Assembly (NCBI GenBank): GCA_965229615.1
Contig: OZ245890.1
Coordinates: 992,001 to 1,056,000, forward strand
DNA: 64,000 nucleotides
Source: G965229615 sp965229615
GTDB lineage: Bacteria > Pseudomonadota > Alphaproteobacteria > Rickettsiales > Midichloriaceae
Direction of reading: 5' to 3'
Shown: one piece after another, positions 17,119 to 26,344 of the stretch
How the letters are laid out: every line of letters begins with the position of its first letter
How positions within the stretch are numbered: the first letter of the stretch is position 1
Program-made: the position numbers and the translations under genes
Notes under the pieces: generated by a model
The model's input: only the letters and a program-made list of their open reading frames with translations
Database searches by the model: none
What the model was told of the DNA's origin: nothing

Positions 17119-18896
17119 ACAACCGGTTACCAAAAACACTGTTTCCTTTTATGTGGTCTTTTTTGAAAGAGTATAAAAGTATTGTATTTGTGGTGATATT
17201 TTTATCAATCATTGCTGGTTTTTGGGGACCATTTAATAGCATATTAATTAAACAATTAATAGATTTATTACTAAGTGTTAATGATGTAGATGTATCGATA
17301 TTGACCTTACCAGCAAGTCTAATCGTTATAAATTTTATCGTTTTTGATAATTTTACATGGCGAGGTGTTAATTACATTTGGGCTAAATATGTGCCCATAA
17401 TACAAAACACAATTATTGCCGTGATGCTGGATTGTACATTATCGCACTCTCATGGCTTTTATCAAAATAGTTTGTCTGGAAAAATCTCTAAGCAAATTAC
17501 TAATTTATCTGATAGCATTGTTGATATTATAACTTTTAAATTAGCTAATTTTTTGCGAGGTGCTTCGTTGTTGGTTGCTGCATTTGCGGCCTCTTATTAT
17601 GTTAATTCAATTTTCTGTCTTATACTGATCGCATGGTTTATAATTTTCGCTACATTTAGCCTCTCCATGTCCAGAAAAATTGTTTCTCTAGCTGATAAAT
17701 TAGCTGAAGAAGAAACTGTAGTGGTTGGTGAATTAGCTGATTCACTATCAAATCATTCAAATATAAGAATTTTTGGACGCAAGACCTATGAAAATTTAAG
17801 GATGATACCATTCTTTGAGAAGCAGCGTAACGCCTATTATTCGTTAAATATTTACTCTATTATACTTTATTGTATTCAAGGTGGCCTTATCGCCATCATG
17901 ATGGCTTTTTCAGCTTTTTTTCTGGTCCATTTGTATGGCAAGGGTTTAATTACAATTGGAGATTTTGCCCTTATTTTAGGCTTATCTATGGAAACTGGAC
18001 ACATGACTTGGTTTCTAATGGGCGAAGTTGATTATTTTAACAAAGCAGCAGGGAAATGTAAGCAGAGTCTTATTTCTTTGATTGTACCGCTAGAAATCCA
18101 GGACAAACCGAATGCTATAACCTTGAATTGTGCACAAGGCCAAATAACTTTTAATCAAGTCAAATTCCATTACAAAAGTACCGAACCATTTTTCCAGAAT
18201 ACATCCATAGAGATTCAGGCGGGTCAGAAAGTTGGACTCGTTGGCTATTCAGGTGGTGGCAAATCAACGTTCGTTAATTTGATCCTCAGGCTTTATGATG
18301 TGACGGATGGAGCTCTCCTGATTGATGGTCAGGATATACGTGATGTAACTCAGGATAGTTTGAGAGAAAATATCGCAATGATACCCCAAGATCCATCACT
18401 GTTCAATCGAAGCTTGATGGAAAATATTCGCTATGGACGTATTGATACAACCGATGAGGAGGTTATTGAAGCGGCTAAAAAAGCTCATGCTCATGAATTT
18501 ATAGAGAAGCTACAGCAAGGTTATGACTCACTGGTTGGAGAACGGGGCGTAAAACTCTCTGGTGGTCAGCGCCAACGTATTGCTATTGCTCGCGCTATTT
18601 TGAAAAACGCACCAATTCTTATTTTAGATGAAGCAACAAGCCAGCTTGATTCTGTCACGGAACACTTGATCCAAGAATCCTTATGGGAGTTGATGCAAAA
18701 CAAAACAACAATCATCATTGCCCATCGCTTATCAACCTTGCTGCATATGGATCGCATCCTAGTTTTTGACAAAGGCAAGATCGTTGAGGATGGAACACAT
18801 AGTGAGCTTCTTGCAAAAGCAGGGCTTTATAAACACTTGTGGGATGCGCAAGTCGGTGGGTTCTTGGGAGACGAAAAAACAGAGGATGGGATATGA
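17112..18896 (+). CDS. ABC exporter, fused permease and ATPase
   Basis: The 594-residue half-transporter has six membrane segments (about residues 15-300) and a C-terminal ATPase. The ATPase has Walker A GYSGGGKST, Q-loop IPQDPSLF, signature LSGGQRQR, Walker B ILILDEATSQLD and switch IIAHRLS. It would work as a homodimer exporting a lipid, drug or peptide. The start is GTG at 17112, with GGAGG at 17101-17105. It overlaps the next gene by 4 bases in ATGA, forming an operon with a GNAT and an aminoglycoside-kinase-like gene. That context hints at detoxification, which is inference. Confidence 0.9.
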   Translation: MVNNRLPKTLFPFMWSFLKEYKSIVFVVIFLSIIAGFWGPFNSILIKQLIDLLLSVNDVDVSILTLPASLIVINFIVFDNFTWRGVNYIWAKYVPIIQNTIIAVMLDCTLSHSHGFYQNSLSGKISKQITNLSDSIVDIITFKLANFLRGASLLVAAFAASYYVNSIFCLILIAWFIIFATFSLSMSRKIVSLADKLAEEETVVVGELADSLSNHSNIRIFGRKTYENLRMIPFFEKQRNAYYSLNIYSIILYCIQGGLIAIMMAFSAFFLVHLYGKGLITIGDFALILGLSMETGHMTWFLMGEVDYFNKAAGKCKQSLISLIVPLEIQDKPNAITLNCAQGQITFNQVKFHYKSTEPFFQNTSIEIQAGQKVGLVGYSGGGKSTFVNLILRLYDVTDGALLIDGQDIRDVTQDSLRENIAMIPQDPSLFNRSLMENIRYGRIDTTDEEVIEAAKKAHAHEFIEKLQQGYDSLVGERGVKLSGGQRQRIAIARAILKNAPILILDEATSQLDSVTEHLIQESLWELMQNKTTIIIAHRLSTLLHMDRILVFDKGKIVEDGTHSELLAKAGLYKHLWDAQVGGFLGDEKTEDGI

Positions 18897-19312
18897 AAGC
18901 TTCAATAAATATTGAATATACATCTGCGCCTGCAAATGAAGATATTGATTTTCTGACACAAAAAATCAATCAAGAAACACCTAATTTTGGCTCTGCACAC
19001 CCATTTGCATTTTTTATACGAGATGAAAAAAACCAGATTATTGCAGGCTGCAATGGGAGTGTAATTTTCGGTAGCATTTATACAGATCAATTGTGGGTAC
19101 ATCCAACTCATCGCAAGAATGGTTTAGGACATCAATTGATGGAAGCTGTTCATGATTATGGCCTTAAAGCAGGATGTTCTATGGCAACGGTTGCTACAAT
19201 GAACTTTCAAGGTGCCAAAACATTCTATGAAAAATTGGGATACGTAATGGACTTCGAGAGGCCGGGTTATACCCGCAATTCTAGCTGCATCTTTTTAAAG
19301 CGGAGATTGTAA
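18893..19312 (+). CDS. GNAT N-acetyltransferase in exporter operon
   Basis: The start is the ATG at 18893, which overlaps the exporter stop (ATGA); longer upstream reading is not needed. The 139-residue product has DQLWVHPTHRKNGLGHQLMEAV, the GNAT acetyl-CoA loop (RKNGLG), and ends with AKTFYEKLGYVMDFERPGY. This is a typical small GNAT. Its stop shares one base with the ATG of the following phosphotransferase-like gene. The substrate is unknown. Confidence 0.88.
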   Translation: MKASINIEYTSAPANEDIDFLTQKINQETPNFGSAHPFAFFIRDEKNQIIAGCNGSVIFGSIYTDQLWVHPTHRKNGLGHQLMEAVHDYGLKAGCSMATVATMNFQGAKTFYEKLGYVMDFERPGYTRNSSCIFLKRRL

Positions 19313-20055
19313 TGTTTAAAGTTGATTGGGAAAAAATAAGTGTCACATACCAGCTGCCAGAAGGTATGATGGAGAAAATGGTAAGCCTTGCTTATCCTGA
19401 TAAAAAACTTACTTCACATGAATTGATTGCTGGTGGTTGCGCTAATCTTAATTACAATATTCAGTTGAAAAATGAAAAAAATCCACAGATTTTGCGTATT
19501 TATTTGTGCGATAAAAACGTTGCTTACCGAGAACAAAAACTAGCGGCATTATTAAAAGGAACCGTACCTGTACCTCTTACGCACTATATAGGTGAACTTG
19601 AAGGGCATCACTTTGCTGTTACAGAGTTTATGACTGGCATACCTCTTAGAGATCTTTTACTGGGTAATGCACCATATGATCTGAACGCAATCATGAGCGA
19701 AGTATGCACGATTCTCTCAAAAATTACAGCCCATGAATTTCCAAAAGCTGGATTTTTAAATAAAGAGCTGGAAGTGATTCAATATGAATCCTCTGATATC
19801 ATCAAATTTGCACAGGAGTGCTCGAATGACAGAACCGTATTATCTGTGCTATCACCTGAGGTGATTGCCGCAATCAAAGAAGCTATAGAGCAACACGCAT
19901 ATTTATTTCCCACTGACGATGACAAGCACCTTGTTCATGGCGACTTTGATCCAGCTAATATTTTGGTAGACAAAATTAAAGGTTCTTGGGTCGTTACCGG
20001 CGTTTTGGACTGGGAATTTGCTTTTTCTGGCGAAGGATTCCCAATAGCGCCATGA
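19312..20055 (+). CDS. Aminoglycoside/choline kinase-like protein, C-terminus lost
   Basis: The 247-residue product belongs to the APH/choline kinase fold. It has an N-lobe with CANLNYNIQLK and LRIYLCDKN, the Brenner motif LVHGDFDPANILV (catalytic Asp and Asn), and the metal motif VLDWEFAFSG. Relatives continue about 50 residues beyond this point, but here the frame ends at FPIAP. It is thus truncated by a frameshift or deletion; activity is doubtful though the catalytic residues remain. It shares a base with the preceding GNAT stop (TAATG), as in a tight operon. The name covers drug kinases and metabolic kinases alike. Confidence 0.75.
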   Translation: MFKVDWEKISVTYQLPEGMMEKMVSLAYPDKKLTSHELIAGGCANLNYNIQLKNEKNPQILRIYLCDKNVAYREQKLAALLKGTVPVPLTHYIGELEGHHFAVTEFMTGIPLRDLLLGNAPYDLNAIMSEVCTILSKITAHEFPKAGFLNKELEVIQYESSDIIKFAQECSNDRTVLSVLSPEVIAAIKEAIEQHAYLFPTDDDKHLVHGDFDPANILVDKIKGSWVVTGVLDWEFAFSGEGFPIAP

Positions 20056-20127
20056 ATAACTGAAGCTAGTCTTGCGTCATCAAGGCTTACAGATTGTATT
20101 GGTAATTTTATTTTCTGCATTTATAAA

Positions 20128-20841
20128 TCATACTTCGAATAAGTGTTGAGATCCAATGCCATTTTTTAAAAATTTATTATTAAATTCTTTTTTAAATATT
20201 GATAAAGCTGTATCTCCGGTGCAATGACATGGTGCTATAAAATGCACATCTTCATCTTTTAAACCTATTACAGCATTTTTAATTTTTGATTTTGAAGAGC
20301 ACAGTAGATGAAAACCTCCAAATAAGGCATGGATTTTTTCTTTCATCACAAAACGTATAGTTTTAGCAATTTTCAGAACTCCTGTATGACTACATCCGGT
20401 GACGGCAATAATACCTTTTGATGTTTTGATGCCCAATGCTAGCTCAGTTGTCCAAAAATTCTTTGATATAATTAAATGAAAAATATCATTTATAGAACAA
20501 TGTTCTTTAACACTATATATTTGTTTACTATTGATAGACAAACTTTTTTCTAAATTATTATGCCAGGTTTTCGGAGTATAAACTATGATATTTGGATTTT
20601 GCTTCAAAAGCCACAAAGCTCCACCTTTGTGATCCCAATGTTTATGAGAGATAATAAGGTAGTTAATTGATGTAGGATCGATATGTAATTTTTTCAGATT
20701 GTTTTCTAATATTGCAGGTTTGGCACCAGTATCGAATATAATATTTCCATTAGGATGTTCAACTAGACAAGAAAATCCCCAATCATCTTGAAGTTCAGAT
20801 TTATCAATGTTATTGTCATATACGGTCGTAATTTTAATCAT
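20128..20841 (-). CDS. MBL-fold metallo-hydrolase (COG1237 type)
   Basis: The 237-residue protein has the metallo-beta-lactamase fold: CLVEHPNGNIIFDTG, then ISHKHWDHKGGALWLL with the HxHxDH metal motif, VTGCSHTGVL, and LFGGFHLL. This pattern is that of COG1237 hydrolases, whose annotated relatives act on dihydropterin-ribofuranosyl compounds; the true substrate is unknown. The group is not the antibiotic-degrading branch. It is the downstream member of a run of minus-strand hydrolase genes. Confidence 0.83.
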   Translation of the reverse strand: MIKITTVYDNNIDKSELQDDWGFSCLVEHPNGNIIFDTGAKPAILENNLKKLHIDPTSINYLIISHKHWDHKGGALWLLKQNPNIIVYTPKTWHNNLEKSLSINSKQIYSVKEHCSINDIFHLIISKNFWTTELALGIKTSKGIIAVTGCSHTGVLKIAKTIRFVMKEKIHALFGGFHLLCSSKSKIKNAVIGLKDEDVHFIAPCHCTGDTALSIFKKEFNNKFLKNGIGSQHLFEV

Positions 20842-20871
20842 TTACTGAGCACCTCATTAATAACAGACTAG

Positions 20872-22029
20872 CTAATCCTTCGTTGTTTCAATGGTAATAA
20901 CGTTACTGCTTATTTTCATGATGTCAACTTGTGCAGCTTTAAAAAACTTATCAAAAAAAGTCCGAACTAATGAATTAAGCTCTGGATAATACGATAAAGT
21001 ATTGGCATCCCCTGCACCTAAATGCCATCCTTTGCTTTTAAACACCGTAATGTTGTCTTTCAAAAGACCATGATCTGCAAAAGAGTTGTGCTCTGTACCT
21101 TTGACGATTGCCCTGAAATTATTAGTAGCAAGATGCACCGTGGAAGGATCGCACATAGGTTTTTCGGCAAAGATATGTAAAAATGGTTTGGCAAAATCAG
21201 AGCCATAATCAAGGGTAATATCAGAATTCAGTGTACTCGTGCTACGTTCATCACCATCATAATCATAGGTATTATGATGAACAGGGGCATCTAAACTGAT
21301 ACCGGCTTTAATCAGGGAATTCATGCGCGTTGTTCTAATTGTTGTGGCTCCACCCAAAGAATGGCCTATCATGCCTATTTTAGTCAGATCCATTGAAGGC
21401 ACTGTTGATGCGATCTCATCAATTTTTTCTAAAATAAATTGGGTATCAAGAAAAGCTGTCTCAAACATGAGCACATCTCGCTTTGATTTTAAAAATGCTT
21501 CTCTTGCGTCTTCAAAAATTACTGTATCAGCAATGTATGGGTGAGATGGAGCTAAAACGATGTATCCATGACTAACGAGATCTAAAATCATGTGCTGATA
21601 TAAACCTGACGTGACTCCAAATCCATGTTCAAATAAAATGACAGGAAATGGGGCGGTTGCTGGTGTTGCATTTTTAGACTTAAATACCTTGAGGTTTTTT
21701 ATTTCATTCGCAACCAACTCAAATTCTTCAGAAGTCATATCTTCGGATTGTAGCGGTTCTGTCAGTGCTCTTTTCAAAAATACTTCCTCCTCATAGCCAT
21801 AAGGCTCTTTTGTTTGTTCATCGTTAGAGGGATAGTAAATTGTGACTTTTAGGCGTCGCAAATCTTCTGTGTGATAAGTATCAGTCCTAGAACTGTCTGT
21901 AAATTCCATAACTTTATAACCCACAGAAAAAGAGCCAGTTGGCTTGGGGAATTGAATTTCTTTATCGCTTGCAAAGGTTGCTTTGCTAAAAACAAGAAAA
22001 ATAGACAGGAAGAAAAAACGCATGATCAT
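20872..22029 (-). CDS. Exported PAF-acetylhydrolase-like alpha/beta hydrolase
   Basis: The 385-residue protein has an N-terminal signal peptide (FFFLSIFLVFSKATFA). The lipase fold has an oxyanion region VILFEHGFG, nucleophile motif MIGHSLGGATT (GxSxG, about residue 232), and a late His in GTEHNSFADH. The overall plan matches platelet-activating-factor acetylhydrolase isoform II-like enzymes, which release short acyl groups from phospholipids. A secreted phospholipase could act on host membranes, but that is speculative. It starts 7 bases after the stop of the serine hydrolase upstream, so the two are probably co-transcribed. Confidence 0.82.
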   Translation of the reverse strand: MIMRFFFLSIFLVFSKATFASDKEIQFPKPTGSFSVGYKVMEFTDSSRTDTYHTEDLRRLKVTIYYPSNDEQTKEPYGYEEEVFLKRALTEPLQSEDMTSEEFELVANEIKNLKVFKSKNATPATAPFPVILFEHGFGVTSGLYQHMILDLVSHGYIVLAPSHPYIADTVIFEDAREAFLKSKRDVLMFETAFLDTQFILEKIDEIASTVPSMDLTKIGMIGHSLGGATTIRTTRMNSLIKAGISLDAPVHHNTYDYDGDERSTSTLNSDITLDYGSDFAKPFLHIFAEKPMCDPSTVHLATNNFRAIVKGTEHNSFADHGLLKDNITVFKSKGWHLGAGDANTLSYYPELNSLVRTFFDKFFKAAQVDIMKISSNVITIETTKD

Positions 22030-22036
22030 TTACAAT

Positions 22037-23314
22037 CTAAAAATCCAAAACATTGGTTTGATAACCTAAAGATACAACTTCATCATTATAATGTACAAGT
22101 GCAAAAGGATCATAGCCTGTAGCTTCCGCCTCAGGAGGTGCTTCCTTGTAGCTTGCTGCGAATTTCAAAGATTCATTTTCTTCTATAAGTTTTTCAGTCC
22201 GAGGCCAAGTTAGCTTTTCTTGATGCATGTTGAGCGATGTCACTTCTTCAGGCTCTGATATCCAAGAAATCAAGCTTTCCATCAGATTGTTACTATCGGC
22301 CTTATTGTTACTTAAAATGATTACAAGGGTATCGCTTTTAGGAGCATATCCAAAGAAACTACTAAAACTATCGAGATCACCTTGATGTCCTATAAAATCA
22401 CCTAAATGTGTTGAGCTTTGAGTGTTAAGCCCAAGGTTAATTATGTCGCCATCTGACTCTGTGCCGTAATTTTCAAGCATTGCATCTCTAATGACTTTTG
22501 GTGATGACTTGAATAAGTAAGCACCCCATTTGATCAAATCATCTCTGGTAGAAATGACGCTTCCGGTGCCTACCGCATTTGACATATCAAGGAAAACTTT
22601 TTCATTGAGATTAGGCGCAAGCTGCTCGAGGCAAGTTGATGATTTGAGTGCAAAATAGTTTTTAGAAACTGGACAAAAGGATGAAGTCATTCCTGCAGGT
22701 AATTTAATGAATCGATCAAATACATGATCCAAAGTATCTGAGTTTGTTTCTTCAATTAGTTTCCCAACTAGCAAATAATTTGAGTTTGAATATAGATGCT
22801 TTTTGCTGGCATCAAACGAAATAGACCTGAGTAGTTCAACTGAACTGATTGGTTTGTTCAAGCTTTCCGGCACTGTCAGTCCATCGCCATAGCTATTCAA
22901 ATAATCGCTAAGCCCAGATCTGTGGGTTAATAAATCAAGTAAACTGACCTCAGAGATCCAATCTTTACCGATAGATTTCAGCAAAGCAGAATCTGGAAAT
23001 AACACATTTAATTTTGTAGATAGCAATTCCTGAAGCTGAGTCCCTGGATATTTCTCATGCAAGGTGGCAAGCATCATATACGCCGTCATATGTTTAGAGG
23101 CGGAGCCGATGTAAAACTGAGTTCCATCGTTTACTTGCTTAGATGAAGCTTTAAAAACCTTACCACCACGAACAATTGCCACAGTTGAGCTCGCTGTTGA
23201 CTCATGGGTGATTTTTTCTAAATTATCTTGGAATTGTTTCATAGAATCTGATGCATATGCACTATTGCCAAAAAGTGCAACAACAATAGTTAATAATGAT
23301 AAAAATTTAGACAT
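22037..23314 (-). CDS. Exported class C beta-lactamase-like serine hydrolase
   Basis: The 425-residue protein has a signal peptide (LTIVVALFGNSAYA). The penicillin-binding fold shows SxxK as GSASKHMTAYM (about residue 72), YxN as YSNSN, and a late IGHQGDLDSFSSFF region. Members include esterases, D-aminopeptidases and true beta-lactamases; the substrate cannot be assigned. The KTG box is replaced by HQG, which argues against a classical beta-lactamase. It is followed at 7 bases by the PAF-acetylhydrolase-like gene and preceded by a GNAT. Confidence 0.82.
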   Translation of the reverse strand: MSKFLSLLTIVVALFGNSAYASDSMKQFQDNLEKITHESTASSTVAIVRGGKVFKASSKQVNDGTQFYIGSASKHMTAYMMLATLHEKYPGTQLQELLSTKLNVLFPDSALLKSIGKDWISEVSLLDLLTHRSGLSDYLNSYGDGLTVPESLNKPISSVELLRSISFDASKKHLYSNSNYLLVGKLIEETNSDTLDHVFDRFIKLPAGMTSSFCPVSKNYFALKSSTCLEQLAPNLNEKVFLDMSNAVGTGSVISTRDDLIKWGAYLFKSSPKVIRDAMLENYGTESDGDIINLGLNTQSSTHLGDFIGHQGDLDSFSSFFGYAPKSDTLVIILSNNKADSNNLMESLISWISEPEEVTSLNMHQEKLTWPRTEKLIEENESLKFAASYKEAPPEAEATGYDPFALVHYNDEVVSLGYQTNVLDF

Positions 23315-23335
23315 TTTGCACTATACCATAAATTA

Positions 23336-23758
23336 TTAGCTTTTTCTATATAATATGTATGGTTCGTCTATGTCTTCATGAATAGATACTTGATGCCAGC
23401 CATATTTTTCATAAAAAGAAAAAGATTTGGGGTTGTCCATTGCAGCTTTCAATGTCATAGGCCTCCCTAAGTTCTGTTCTGCGAGCTGTAATAATTTTGT
23501 TCCAATCCCTTTACCTTGGTGCTCTGGATACACAAATAAATTATGTATAAAATTATCAGGAACGTAAATAGAAACAAAGCCAATAATAAAGCCATTTTCC
23601 TCAGCAACCCATACTTCATCTTCATGTGTAGATTGCACATAATCACCGATTTTAAATTCTTCAGCTGACCTTAATATAAAAGTATGCTGACGAGTTAGTT
23701 GGAAAAGCTGTTCCAGTGCCTCAATGTCTTCTATATTCGGCCTTCTAATATTCAGCAT
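23336..23758 (-). CDS. GNAT N-acetyltransferase
   Basis: The 140-residue product is a compact GNAT: IEALEQLFQLTRQH near the start, FVSIYVPDNFIHNLFVYPEH, the acetyl-CoA loop GKGIGTKLLQLAEQ, and SFSFYEKYGWHQ. It lies 13 bases after the chimeric methyltransferase-peptidase gene on the same strand. A 62-base stretch of its DNA (23477-23538) recurs exactly at 27635-27696, showing duplication within the island. Confidence 0.88.
   Translation of the reverse strand: MLNIRRPNIEDIEALEQLFQLTRQHTFILRSAEEFKIGDYVQSTHEDEVWVAEENGFIIGFVSIYVPDNFIHNLFVYPEHQGKGIGTKLLQLAEQNLGRPMTLKAAMDNPKSFSFYEKYGWHQVSIHEDIDEPYILYRKS
23477..23538. repeat. 62-bp direct repeat, copy 1 (inside GNAT gene)
   Basis: This stretch, beginning ttctgcgagctgtaataatt and ending gatacacaaata, is identical over 62 bases to 27635-27696 in the same orientation. 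It encodes the acetyl-CoA-binding region of the GNAT at 23336-23758. Confidence 0.95.
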
Positions 23759-23771
23759 CCTAAAACCTTCT

Positions 23772-25958
23772 TCATTTTATGCTAAAAAATTTATTAAATT
23801 GCTCTTCTTCTTGTGGTAATAGATCTGTCTTTAATTGATATATTTCAATTTTATTATAATGTTCAGGTTTAAATTTGAAAGTTTTAGCCGTGGTTTTTAT
23901 CGTAATTATTTGATCAGGTTCTCCTTTACCTTTCGGACAATCCCAAGCAGTAATTTTTTGTCCATTTCTAAGACCTGCTTTATAAGCATTACTTTTTATA
24001 TCAATTCCTTGTATTAATTTATCTTTGAGCAAAGCATCTCTATCAAAACCCAAATGATATCTACCCATTGAAATCTTTGCTATTGGCAGATTGATAAGTT
24101 CAAGGCTAATTATATCGCCATTATCGATAAAACTTGTAATTTCTTTATCAATACCATTTTTTACATATCTATGAACTACGTCTTTGAACAAAATAGATGA
24201 GAATTGTTGTTCATACGCAACATTGAATAAATCATGTATAACATTATCCAACCAAACATCTGGATTTTCTTTTTGGATCAAATTGTTTAGGTATAACGCA
24301 AAAACAAGTCCCCTGTAATAAGGTAATTTTTCAATATTATAATCATTCCAAAAATCTTTTTTAATTCTTAAGTTTGGTTCTTTATTTACGGGTGACAAAT
24401 AATATGAACGCAGGAATTGATTTATTTCATTAATAAAAATATTTCTATCAATTCCTCTAGATCTCAATGCAATTAATCTTGAATAAAAATCTGTAAAACC
24501 TTCTGTCCACCAGTAATTTAATTCTTTATCTTTATTGTTACGTATTTTACCTCCAATCCAATTATGTAAATGCTCATGCGCAAATAAAATGTAATAATCA
24601 GTTTTGTGCATTTCTCGTGGTAAAAATGCTGTAAAGCTACTCGATAATCTAGTTCCTCCCATAGATTGTGGATTATCTCCTTCGATTAAACTAATTGCAT
24701 AATATGGAAAATCAAAATCATTAAAAAAGCGTCTTTGGCCATTAATGATTTCTCTTAAATCCGATAAAATCCTTTGATCCTTCATATCAAAACGACCATA
24801 AAGAGACAAAAAGATAGTGCTAGAATCAGTTCCAATATTATACAGCCTAATTTTACCTGCAACGTAAATAGCGCGCAAAAGTTCAGGCGCGGTGATGTTG
24901 AGTTTCAAATTGCTGCTGGCGCCATAAGACGACAGAGTTTTCCATGTTGAATCTAAATTTACCCAGTTTATAATTATCTTGACTTTATCAGTTTCGTTCA
25001 ACTCGTAAGGTGTAGCGAAAATTCCATAGCCTGGCGCATGTACTAAATCATCTCGCACTATTGTTTCATGTACATTAGACGGATTACCCACTTTCTGGTG
25101 CACTTCATATGTAACTTTTATCGGATCGGTTGATGCTTTCGGCATTATGAGAATAACTTGCGAGTTATTGTCCTTTTTAATCATTTCCATTTGAAATTGC
25201 GGATCAACTTGGATATTTTTTATTTGATTGGTATAAGTTGTACCAGCCCATTTGAATGGCAAATCTAAAACTAACTTATCTTTAAACTTGCCTCTGAAAA
25301 TAATATCAACTTTTAAAACTGAATCTTTAATATTGGTAAGATTCAAATTATATTCTATAGAATCATAAGTATTAGCTATTGCTAAATTTGAGAAACCTAC
25401 AAGCATCCACAGCAATACAATAGCAAGCTGGCTTAGAATAATTTTTTGGCCATTTGGTTTAGGCCATAACAAACCACGCCATATGCCCTCTTGAGGAACA
25501 GCTTTTAAAGTTTCTGCTTCAAATAAAAAAACACCATCGTCACTTAAGTGATCATAAATGGCTTTAAGTGATTTCTCTACCTGCACAGGGTCGATTATTA
25601 AACAGAAAGAGCTGCTTGGAATGAAAATTAAATTGTATTTTTCCGGTCGATTTAAATCTTCAGCAAAACCTTTCCATACCGTAGGTTTGAGATTCTCAAC
25701 CTTTGCTTTAGCATGCAAGGTTTTGAGCATATGGTCGCTTGCATCAAAGCCATGCGCATTAAATCCTTCTTCAAGCAATGGCAGTAAAAATCGGCCTGTG
25801 CCACACATTGGCTCTAAAATAAGGCAATTAGCTTTTATGGCGTAATCACAATAAAAAGCATCAGCATCTTCTGGTGGATTTGACTTGCTTAAATCGTAAA
25901 CCTCAGTGCAAAGGCTGAGATAGGTATCTAAAGTTTTCTTATTAATGTGTTTATCCAT
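23772..25958 (-). CDS. Methyltransferase fragment fused to M61-type peptidase
   Basis: The 728-residue product is a chimera. Residues 1-170 are the N-terminal two thirds of a class I methyltransferase: LEPMCGTGRFLLPLL, FDASDHML, YNLIFIPSSSFCL. At about residue 172 the sequence turns into a signal peptide (IILSQLAIVLLWMLVGFSNL, then AIA). A full M61 (glycyl aminopeptidase-like) protein follows: zinc motif HEHLH (461-465), WWTEGFTDFYSR with the third ligand Glu 486, and a C-terminal PDZ-like domain (about 645-715). The join lies near 25445. The peptidase half looks intact; the buried signal peptide may now act as an internal membrane segment, or translation may restart near it. Confidence 0.82.
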   Translation of the reverse strand: MDKHINKKTLDTYLSLCTEVYDLSKSNPPEDADAFYCDYAIKANCLILEPMCGTGRFLLPLLEEGFNAHGFDASDHMLKTLHAKAKVENLKPTVWKGFAEDLNRPEKYNLIFIPSSSFCLIIDPVQVEKSLKAIYDHLSDDGVFLFEAETLKAVPQEGIWRGLLWPKPNGQKIILSQLAIVLLWMLVGFSNLAIANTYDSIEYNLNLTNIKDSVLKVDIIFRGKFKDKLVLDLPFKWAGTTYTNQIKNIQVDPQFQMEMIKKDNNSQVILIMPKASTDPIKVTYEVHQKVGNPSNVHETIVRDDLVHAPGYGIFATPYELNETDKVKIIINWVNLDSTWKTLSSYGASSNLKLNITAPELLRAIYVAGKIRLYNIGTDSSTIFLSLYGRFDMKDQRILSDLREIINGQRRFFNDFDFPYYAISLIEGDNPQSMGGTRLSSSFTAFLPREMHKTDYYILFAHEHLHNWIGGKIRNNKDKELNYWWTEGFTDFYSRLIALRSRGIDRNIFINEINQFLRSYYLSPVNKEPNLRIKKDFWNDYNIEKLPYYRGLVFALYLNNLIQKENPDVWLDNVIHDLFNVAYEQQFSSILFKDVVHRYVKNGIDKEITSFIDNGDIISLELINLPIAKISMGRYHLGFDRDALLKDKLIQGIDIKSNAYKAGLRNGQKITAWDCPKGKGEPDQIITIKTTAKTFKFKPEHYNKIEIYQLKTDLLPQEEEQFNKFFSIK

Positions 25959-25962
25959 TCAT

Positions 25963-26160
25963 CACCTCATATTTTTTAAAAAATCCATAAGCCCTTCAAT
26001 ATCATTTTGATAATGATAAACATGCCAACCGCAATCTTGTGCGCCGAGGGTGTTATTTTTTGTGTCATCAATCAGTAAAAGCTCATGCGGAAGTAACGAT
26101 AGTGCCTTTTGAATATACTGAAAAAATCCTTGATCTGGTTTAATAAATTCTGACCTGTAT
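25963..26160 (-). pseudogene. C-terminal relic of a HAD hydrolase
   Basis: The minus strand reads SEFIKPDQGFFQYIQKAL, then LLLIDDTKNNTLGAQDCGW, and ends FLKNMR just before the chimeric gene. This is the last third of a HAD-type phosphatase: the motif IV Asp pair (IDD) is present, while motifs I and II are missing. At about 26160 the frame joins the HipA relic, so two broken genes meet here. Confidence 0.7.
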
Positions 26161-26344
26161 GAAACCCACCTTCCGTCAGCTTTAAAGCTGGCTCAAGTGC
26201 AAATCTTTCAGGATGATCAAGTCATTTTTTATCATATTCAAAGGAAGCACTTTCTTTATTACCCTTCACATAAAACCATAGTTTTCCAACACGGATATCT
26301 TGTGCGCCTAAAGAAACCCAGACAATAACTTCTTTACTGCTCAT
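26161..26344 (-). pseudogene. N-terminal relic of a HipA-type kinase toxin
   Basis: From an ATG at 26342-26344 that overlaps the regulator gene by 11 bases, the frame reads VIVWVSLGAQDIRVGKLWF and SASFEYDKK, meets a TGA at 26222-26224, then continues LDHPERFALEPALKLTEGGF and stops being similar near 26160. This is the N-terminal subdomain of HipA kinases, where the usual residue at the stop is Trp. The kinase domain is gone. Gene order and overlap match hipBA operons. Confidence 0.75.

Noticed and set aside
20056..20127. Minus-strand frame at the end of the kinase-like gene reading QSVSLDDARLASVIHGA.
   Set aside because: It is antisense to the conserved Brenner motif region for most of its length and shows no family signature.
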